Below are positions 57,862-64,000 of a stretch of 64,000 nucleotides of DNA, in pieces. Under the pieces are notes generated by a model, which worked only from the letters and a program-made list of their open reading frames with translations, had not been told where the DNA came from and ran no database searches. A program made the translations under genes and the position numbers. Within the stretch, counting starts at the first letter, position 1. Every line of letters starts with the position of its first letter. The stretch lies in NCBI RefSeq assembly GCF_020520425.1, contig NC_079489.1, positions 94,716,810 to 94,780,809 of the forward strand. Direction: 5' to 3'. Source of the DNA: Spinacia oleracea. Its lineage: Eukaryota; Streptophyta; Magnoliopsida; Caryophyllales; Amaranthaceae.

Positions 57862-59427
57862 ATGGCGAGGAAGAAGAAAACGCAGAAGCTTGAGATTGCT
57901 CAAGTTAATGAGCAAGCTTCTTCTCTTCTTCATCAAGAAGTTTCGAGGCCTAAGAACCAGAACCAACTCAGAAAACAAGTACTCATTCCTGATGAAACTC
58001 GGAGTAGTGAAGGTCTGGTGACACCGGTGCCGCCGCCTCATTTTGGCTATGCGCCGCCGTCGATGGAACGTATGGACAACTTTCAAGCTTGTCAGGATTC
58101 GATTAGTGGGTCGCAGTCAGTGCGCACTGATGTAAATCGACCGCCATCGTTGGTTGAAGCTTTGGAAGAGTTCTATGAGGATAGCCATCGAATGGTGGTG
58201 GGAAAGGATAGGGTGGACTTACTGGTGAGAAGTGTCAATGCTGCTCTCAAGGAGATGCAACATAGGAGTGCGTTGAAGGAGAACCCAGGTGTAGATCCAG
58301 CCCAGAAAACAGGGGATGTCCGTACACAAACAGAGTATGGAGTAAGTGGTGTGCAGCCAACTTAAAGGCGACTGGATATGGAGCCAAAACCATGGGTGAA
58401 TCTGTTTAAAGGTAGTACACTTCCTTCTAAAGGTATTGCATTGAATTTTATTGCCCCCACAGTCTGTGATGGCACACCCATAGCTGTACTTGATAGGAAT
58501 GAGATTCAAAAAATGAATGATCTGTGGGGAAATGCAATTGTCATGTATGTGGTTGGGGAAAAGCCTTCGATTGGTGCTATATTGAGATTCATTGAAAAAT
58601 AATGGCATCAAGTTAGCAAACCTCAGATTTTCCTCCATGATGAGGGCTATTTTGTGATTAGATTTTAGTCAAAGAAGGACAAGGAATCAGTTCTGGTGGC
58701 TGGTCCTCATATGCTCTTTGGCAAACCTATGATAGTTAAACCTTGGACAACAAGTTTTAATTTCTAGGAGGAAATATTGAGGGTTGTTCCAGTGTGGATT
58801 AGATTGCCTAACTTACCATTAAGCTGTTGCGGGGGTGATTCATTGAGCAGAATAGGGAGCTTGCTTGGAGATCCTCTATTTACTGATGAATGTACTTCTA
58901 AGAAACAAAGAATATCCTTTGCTCGAATTCTCATTGAGGTGGATGTAATTGGTGAATTGCCTAAACCTGTGCAGATTCAGGATCCTATGGGTAACATTGT
59001 TAAACAGGTGGTTGAGTATGAGTGGCTGCCACCATACTGCCAGAAATGTAAGATTGTGGGACATGACTGTAAGCAGACAAAAGTTAATACTACAAGATTT
59101 AGACCAGCTGCTGTTCAGAGGAAAAAGGTTGTGAAGGTGTGAAAACCTAAAGCTGTGCAACCAGCTCTTGAAGCAAAAGCTACTGATGATTTGAATACTA
59201 AAAATGCTGCACAAGAGAATGATGGGGAGAATTGAGAGTTATCTGTTAATGATAGACCCTTTACTCCACTTGCTCCAGTTCTTGATGAAGGGTGGAGGGT
59301 TGTTTCAAGGAGAAGAAGAGATATAAGAACTCCAGCTCAAACTGTGGGGCTTTCTGAGGTTCATTTGAGTGGGGAGGATTTGGTTGTTGGTAGTGATGGA
59401 GTGGACTTCTCAACTGATCCACCATGA
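57862..59427 (+). pseudogene. LINE ORF1 (DUF4283 and zinc knuckle)
   Basis: One continuous frame of 521 codons with several in-frame stops (for example 58363, 58600, 59140, 59233) but no net frameshift. The N-terminus is basic (MARKKKTQKLEIAQ). The middle, with HQVSKPQIFLHDEGYFVIRF and LRVVPVWIRLPNLPLSCCGG, is DUF4283-like. A CCHC_4 knuckle, VEYEWLPPYCQKCKIVGHDC, follows at about 59008-59067. Its TGA (59425-59427) overlaps the ORF2 ATG as ATGA. The product is the RNA-binding ORF1 protein of plant L1 elements. Confidence 0.87.
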
Positions 59428-62400
59428 ATATCAGTACCTGGAATGTGAGGGGATTGAATGATCCCATTAAAGTAGTTGAAATAAAGAAGTTATTGGCTAG
59501 TAATAACATTAGTGTTGTAGCTTTGTTAGAAACTAAAGTTCAGGAGAAGAATAGTAGTAAAATTCAAAAGAAAATAGGGATTGGGTGGCAGTGGATTATG
59601 AATTATGAGTGTTCTCCTAGGGGAAGGATTTGAATTGGCTGGAAGCATGCTGTGGTTTCAGTTCAACTTCTTCACAAAACTGAGTTCTGTGTCCACTATA
59701 ATGTTACTATAAAGAATGGCCTGTTTAGTACTACCTTTTCAGCTGTGTATGGTTTACACTCTGTTGATATTAGAAGACCTATGTGGAGAGACATTACTAA
59801 CTTTAGTAGTACTGTTACTTGTCCTTGGCTAGCCATGGGTGATTTGAATGCAGTTTTATTAGTTGCTGATAGGGTAAATGACAATGCAGTTACTGAGGGA
59901 GAAACTAAAGACTTTGATAGCTGTATGGATTCTGCAGGGTTGGCTGAGCTTAAAAGTTGTGGGAGTTACTACTTACTACTCTTGGAGCAATAAGGGGCAA
60001 GGTAATTTGAGAATATGTTCCAGAATAGATAGAGCTATTGCCAATGCACTGTGGCATTCTAAGTTTGTTGATGCTGTGGTGGATTACTTGCCTCCAGGCA
60101 TCTCTGATCACTCCCCTCTATTTATGTCTTGTAATATTCACCTGGGAGGAGGTAGTAGACCTTTTAAATTTTTTAACTATATGGCAGATCATGCTAAATT
60201 TCTTGATGTGGTTAAAAAGGGATGGGATGTGTCCTGTCCAAGGAGTGGTTCCATGCTGAAGGTATGGACTAAGCTTAAAGCAGTAAAGCAAGGATTGAAG
60301 GAGCTTCATCACAAAGATTTTGCTAAGTTTGATGAGAGAATTGAGGGGTTAAGGGCTGATTTGGGTCAAATTCAGACTCAGTTAGCAGCTTGCCCTACTG
60401 ATAGTAATGTGCAACAAAGTGAGAGGGAGTGTAGTGAGGCCCTTAAGAAGTTCTTGCACATTCAGGAAAGTGCATATAGACAGAAAGCAAGAATTCAGTG
60501 GTTGCAAGTAGGAGATTCTAATTCTAAGTTCTTTTTTAGTGCAATGAAGGAGAGGATAGCTAGGAATAGTATTGATATCTTATATGATGATTCAAGAAAG
60601 AAGCTAAGCACTACTCAGGAAATTCAGGAGGAAGTTAGCTCTTTCTATAAGCAATTGATTGGTACTGCAGCTAGCTCCTTGATTGGTGTGGATGTTGGGG
60701 TGGTTAGGAAAGGGAAACAACTTTCTGCTTCTGATGCAGAAATGTTGGTGGTTCCTATCTCAGATGCAGAAATTGATGCAACGATTAAAGGTATTGATAT
60801 TAATAAGGCTCCTGGACTTGATGGTTTCAATAGTCTGTTTTTCCTTAAAGCTTGGGGGATTGTGAAAGCAGATATTTATGAAGCAGTGAAAGAGTTTTTC
60901 AGAACTGGAGTGATGCTGAAGCAAGTGAACAACACTTCAGTTACTCTTGTACCTAAGATTTAGAATGCTTCATGTGTGAAGGATTTTAGGCCAATAGCTT
61001 GCTGTTCAGTTATTTACAAAATTATCTCCAAAATTCTTACTGCTAGAATGCAAAGTGTTATTGGGACAGTTGTAAGTTGTTCTCAATCTGGTTTCATTCC
61101 TGGTAGATCTATTTCTGATAACATTTTGCTATCTTGTGAGTTGGTGAAGTGCTATTCTAGAAAACATATTTCTCCTAGGTGTATGATTAAGGTGGATCTG
61201 AAAAACGCTTATGACTCCTTGGAGTGGCCTTTCTTGAAAACTATGCTGTCAGAGTTAGGTTTCCCTGTGAAGTTTGTGAATTGGGTGATGCAGTGCCTCT
61301 ATTCTGTCTCTTATTCTATTCTGATAAATGGTTGCCCCACAAAACCAATTCCTGCAAAGAAGGGTTTGAGACAAGGTGATCCTATCTCACCTTACTTGTT
61401 TTCTTTGGGTATGGAATATCTGTCAAGGTGTCTTGCTGCACTTGCTGATAATGCTGAGTTCTCTTATCACCCTAGATGCAAAAAGATGAACCTCACCCAT
61501 ATGATGTTTGCTGATGATTTATTGATGTTTTCCAGAGCTGATGAGAGTGCCGTGAAGGCTCTTTTTGATGCTTTTACCAAGTTTTCTTTGGCTTCTGGAT
61601 TGGAGGCTAATTTGCATAAAAGTGAGGTTTACTTGGCTGGAGTTTCTGACTATGTTGCTTCCAATATTGTTAGCTCAATTGGGGTCCCTCAGGGGTCTTT
61701 TCCATTCAGATACCTGGGTGTGCCTCTCACAACTAGGAAGCTACCATTTACAGACTGCAAGCCTCTCATTGATAGAACTGTTGCTAGAATCAAGAGCTGG
61801 ACTTCTAAATTTCTATCCTATGCAGGCAGATTACAACTGGTGAAATCTGTTCTTTTTGGTATCCAACTTTACTGGTGCCAGATTTTTGTTATGCCTAAAA
61901 AAGTGATGAAAGAAATTCAGAGAATTTGTAGATGTTTCTTGTGGTCAGGTACTGATGCAGAATCTAGGAAAGCTTCAATCTCTTGGGAGCAATTATGTTT
62001 TCCTAAGAGTTGTGGAGGGTTGAATCTTAAAGACCTAACTGTGCGGAATAAAGCAGCAGTTTTGAAGCACTGTTGGGCTTTAGCTTTGAAGCAGGATAAG
62101 CTATGGGTGAGGTGGATTCATGATTATTACATTCAGCATAGAGACTTCTGGACTATGCCAATTCCTAATGGTTTAACTTGGTCTTTAAGGAAAATTTGGC
62201 ATAATAGAGAAGTATTTCTGCAAGCTAATGGAGTTGATCAGTTTGTGCAGGCTGGAAAATTTAGAATTCAGAAAATGTATAAGTTTCTTCATCCAGTTGG
62301 AGCTCAGGTGGGATGGAAGAGATTGATTTGTAATACCCATGCTAGTCCGAAGAGTACCTTCATTATGTGGCTAGCAGTGCAGAATAGGCTAGCTACAAAA

Positions 62401-62757
62401 GACATATTGATAAGATGGCAGTTGAATATTGATGATACCTGTGGCCTGTATCAGTTGGAAAGTGAAAGCTTGGAGCATTTGTTCTTCTCTTGTTCTTATT
62501 CTAAGGAGATTTGGAGACAGGTTCTGCTTTATCTAGGTGTGACTAGAATTGTGTTGCCTTGGCAAGAAGAAGTACAGATTGCAGTGAAGAGAAGCAGAAG
62601 TAAACAGAAGAAGGCTTGCAAGTATAGTATAGCTTTCATTGAGTCAGTTTACTGTATCTGGTTGCAAAGAAATTCTAAGGTGTTTAGGGATCATGTTGAT
62701 CCAGTCAAAACTGTTGTTAGCAACATTATGTTTAATGTTGAGTGTAGATGTCAGTAG
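59424..62757 (+). pseudogene. LINE ORF2 (endonuclease, reverse transcriptase, zf-RVT)
   Basis: Endonuclease starts MNISTWNVRGLNDPIKVVEI, with ALLETKVQE, WLAMGDLNAVL and ISDHSPL, so N, E, D and SDH residues are kept. Reverse transcriptase (about 60960-61640) shows DFRPIACCSVIYKIISKIL, IKVDLKNAYDSLEW, KKGLRQGDPISPYLFSLG and MMFADDLLMF. The zf-RVT domain near 62290-62520 shows CGLYQLESESLEHLFFSC. Breaks are a stop at 59631, one frameshift near 59990 and a stop at 60961. No RNase H tail is seen. All catalytic motifs remain, so decay is mild. Confidence 0.92.
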
Positions 62758-62946
62758 TGGCTGCTGTTAGCCTTAGCTAGCTTGTGTTGGTTAGCTTGTT
62801 GCTGCTGTTGTGTCTGGTGGACAGTTGGTGTTTTCATAGTTTGTTAATACTCTGATTACTTGGTAAATAAAGGTTATTATTATTTGGCAAAAAAAAAAAA
62901 TTTTGAGAATTTCTGAAATCGAAAACAAAAGAGAGAAAGAGAAAAC

Positions 62947-63075
62947 CTTAGAAAGGACACATTGCCGAAGAGATTGCAAAAGATGAAGGCATTTCTCCTG
63001 ATCATCATTAGAATCAACCACGCAATTGAGAAGATCCAATGCCTCTTTTCCACACCTTGGTTTATCTGCTTCCAT
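62947..63075 (-). pseudogene. Captured first exon of a twin-CX9C (CHCH) protein gene
   Basis: ATG at 63075 on the minus strand; 43 codons end at a donor AAG/GTTTTC (62946). The exon encodes CGKEALDLLNC and CLHLLQSLRQC, each exactly C-X9-C, the signature of small CHCH proteins imported into the mitochondrial intermembrane space through MIA40. The frame is intact. Its second exon is not found in the window; the LINE sits about 30 bp inside the intron. About 230 bp of 5' sequence up to the subterminal repeats was captured too, with a tandem duplicate of gcttccattttttcagattg (63066 and 63117). Confidence 0.8.
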
Positions 63076-63318
63076 TTTTTCAGATTGAAGAACAACAAAT
63101 TTGGGGGTTTAGCTGCTTCCATTTTTTCAGATTGAAGAACAGCATCGACGCGGCTGGAAGAGGAATCCTTTGTCGGTGGGGGGACACCAGTGGTGGCGCG
63201 ACAAGTCGTTGGCTGTGTTCGGCGGTGGGTGAACAGCACCAAAGAACGAGAAGGGGAAGGAGGAAGGAGGAAAGCGGGAAACGAAAAAAATGGAAACCTG
63301 ATTTTAGGAAATCTTTTG

Positions 63319-63563
63319 TGCTGCTCATTTGTAAATGAGCCCGCACTTGAAATTAAGTGCTGCCAATTTTCTAAAATGAGCCCGCACTTGTAAAATTGTA
63401 TTTTTTCTTTTTTTTAGTGATCTCAAGTGCTTCCAATTTTCGAAAATGAGCCCGCACTTGTGAAATTGTATTTTTTTTTCTTTTTTTTAGTGATCTCAAG
63501 TGCTGCCAATTTACTAAATGAGCCGCATTTGATGGGAAGCACATGACCATTTTTCCTCTAGTC
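63319..63563. repeat. Right subterminal repeats of CACTA 2
   Basis: Copies of aaatgagcccgcacttg and aagtgctgccaatttt, in the opposite arrangement to those at the left end. Ends in tttttcctctagtc. Confidence 0.9.
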
Positions 63564-63566
63564 TTT

Positions 63567-64000
63567 AATGGAATTAAATACTCCATCTATGAATATTCGA
63601 AATCGATGGATCTTGGTTTCAGTGGGAGCTTAGATCGTCAAAGGCAAGAAATGAATACTCCGGAAACGATGATATTGCCGGAAACGGAAATATGGATCGT
63701 ATCGGAAATATAAATATTATCCAAGTCGTAGATGTTGCCGGAAACGGAAACATGGTACGTATAGGAAAATATTATCGGAAATGGAAATATTACTAGAAAT
63801 GGAAATATTGCCGGAAATGAAAATATTACCGCAAATGAAAATATTATCGGAAATGGAAATATTGCCGGAAACGGAAATATTGTCAGAATCGGAAATATTA
63901 TCGGAATCGGAAAATAATTCCGGAAACGGAAATATTAAATATTTGTTCGAAACGAAAATTAAATCTGGAATCGAAAATGTTAATTATTGTTCGTATCGGA
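63567..64000 (+). repeat. Continuation of the third copia A-family LTR
   Basis: Picks up at aatggaattaaatac, matching the reverse complement of 14150 downwards, through the ttccgg repeat array (here ccggaaacggaaat). It runs off the window end. Confidence 0.92.

Larger units (their letters stand above)
57790..62900 (+). mobile_element. Nearly full-length LINE (plant L1-type) in CACTA 2
   Basis: ORF1 and ORF2 follow a short leader. The 3' end has aataaagg and an A-run (62888-62900). The flanking repeat reads aaaatttgagaaattctc on the left (57791-57808) and aaaattttgagaatttct on the right, a diverged target duplication. The insertion lies just inside the intron of the captured twin-CX9C gene. 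Confidence 0.9.
49663..63563. mobile_element. CACTA-type transposon 2, 13.9 kb, carrying gene fragments
   Basis: Left end CACTAGAGGAAAA; right end TTTTCCTCTAGTC (last base changed from the expected G). The 3-bp duplication is TTT (49660-49662, 63564-63566). The empty site, caagtatttaatgg, is shown by the paralogous LTRs at about 14146-14160. Subterminal repeats (gagcccgcacttga, gtgctgccaatttt) sit within 0.4 kb of each end in opposite orientations. No En/Spm transposase is recognisable, so it is non-autonomous. It contains a satellite array, captured exons, two MITEs and a LINE. Confidence 0.9.

Overview
The window is plant nuclear DNA made almost entirely of nested transposable elements. Plant Ty1/copia and Ty3/gypsy retrotransposons, CACTA, Stowaway, Tourist-like and Mutator-like DNA elements, a Helitron, and LINEs of the plant EN-RT type all point to a flowering plant. 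The captured plant gene fragments fit a eudicot with a repeat-rich genome. A Caryophyllales source such as the spinach or beet relatives is my guess only and cannot be settled from sequence reading. I see no intact single-copy host gene.

Layout, left to right. 1-9019: a gag-only (non-autonomous) LTR retrotransposon on the minus strand. Its left LTR is cut by the window start and holds a Helitron (814-2176); the right LTR (6805-9019) shows the exact empty site. 9020-10094: the endonuclease end and ORF1 tail of a decayed LINE, cut on both sides by LTR elements. 10095-49435: an old Ty3/gypsy element of apparent Tat/Ogre type on the minus strand. Its 3' LTR is 10095-12373 and its decayed pol is 46819-49435. 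Between them lie two extra genes in antisense orientation, each with its own TATA box and introns: a plant mobile domain (PMD, MAIN-like) gene at 24432-44035 and a DUF7745-like gene at 44936-46298. This internal region was later hit three times: by a Ty1/copia element (13000-23736, minus strand, with a Stowaway MITE in its 5' LTR), by a gag-protease-only LTR element (25100-28092, plus), and by a second copia (28202-42175, plus) that itself holds a CACTA element (29886-34833). Removing the last two joins the PMD exon in frame.

49436-64000: a third LTR of the first copia family, inserted into the Tat reverse transcriptase. It is split by a 13.9-kb CACTA element (49663-63563). That CACTA carries a 170-bp satellite array, exons of an S-adenosylmethionine carrier gene, the first exon of a twin-CX9C protein gene, several unassigned exon-like pieces, a Tourist-like MITE, a Mutator-like MITE and a nearly complete LINE.

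The features I find most worth following are four. They are the paired antisense PMD/DUF7745 genes with related upstream cassettes, the paired leader hairpins of the two copia elements (stems covary between elements), the gene-capturing CACTA element with its satellite, and the precise insertion record given by empty sites and target-site duplications.
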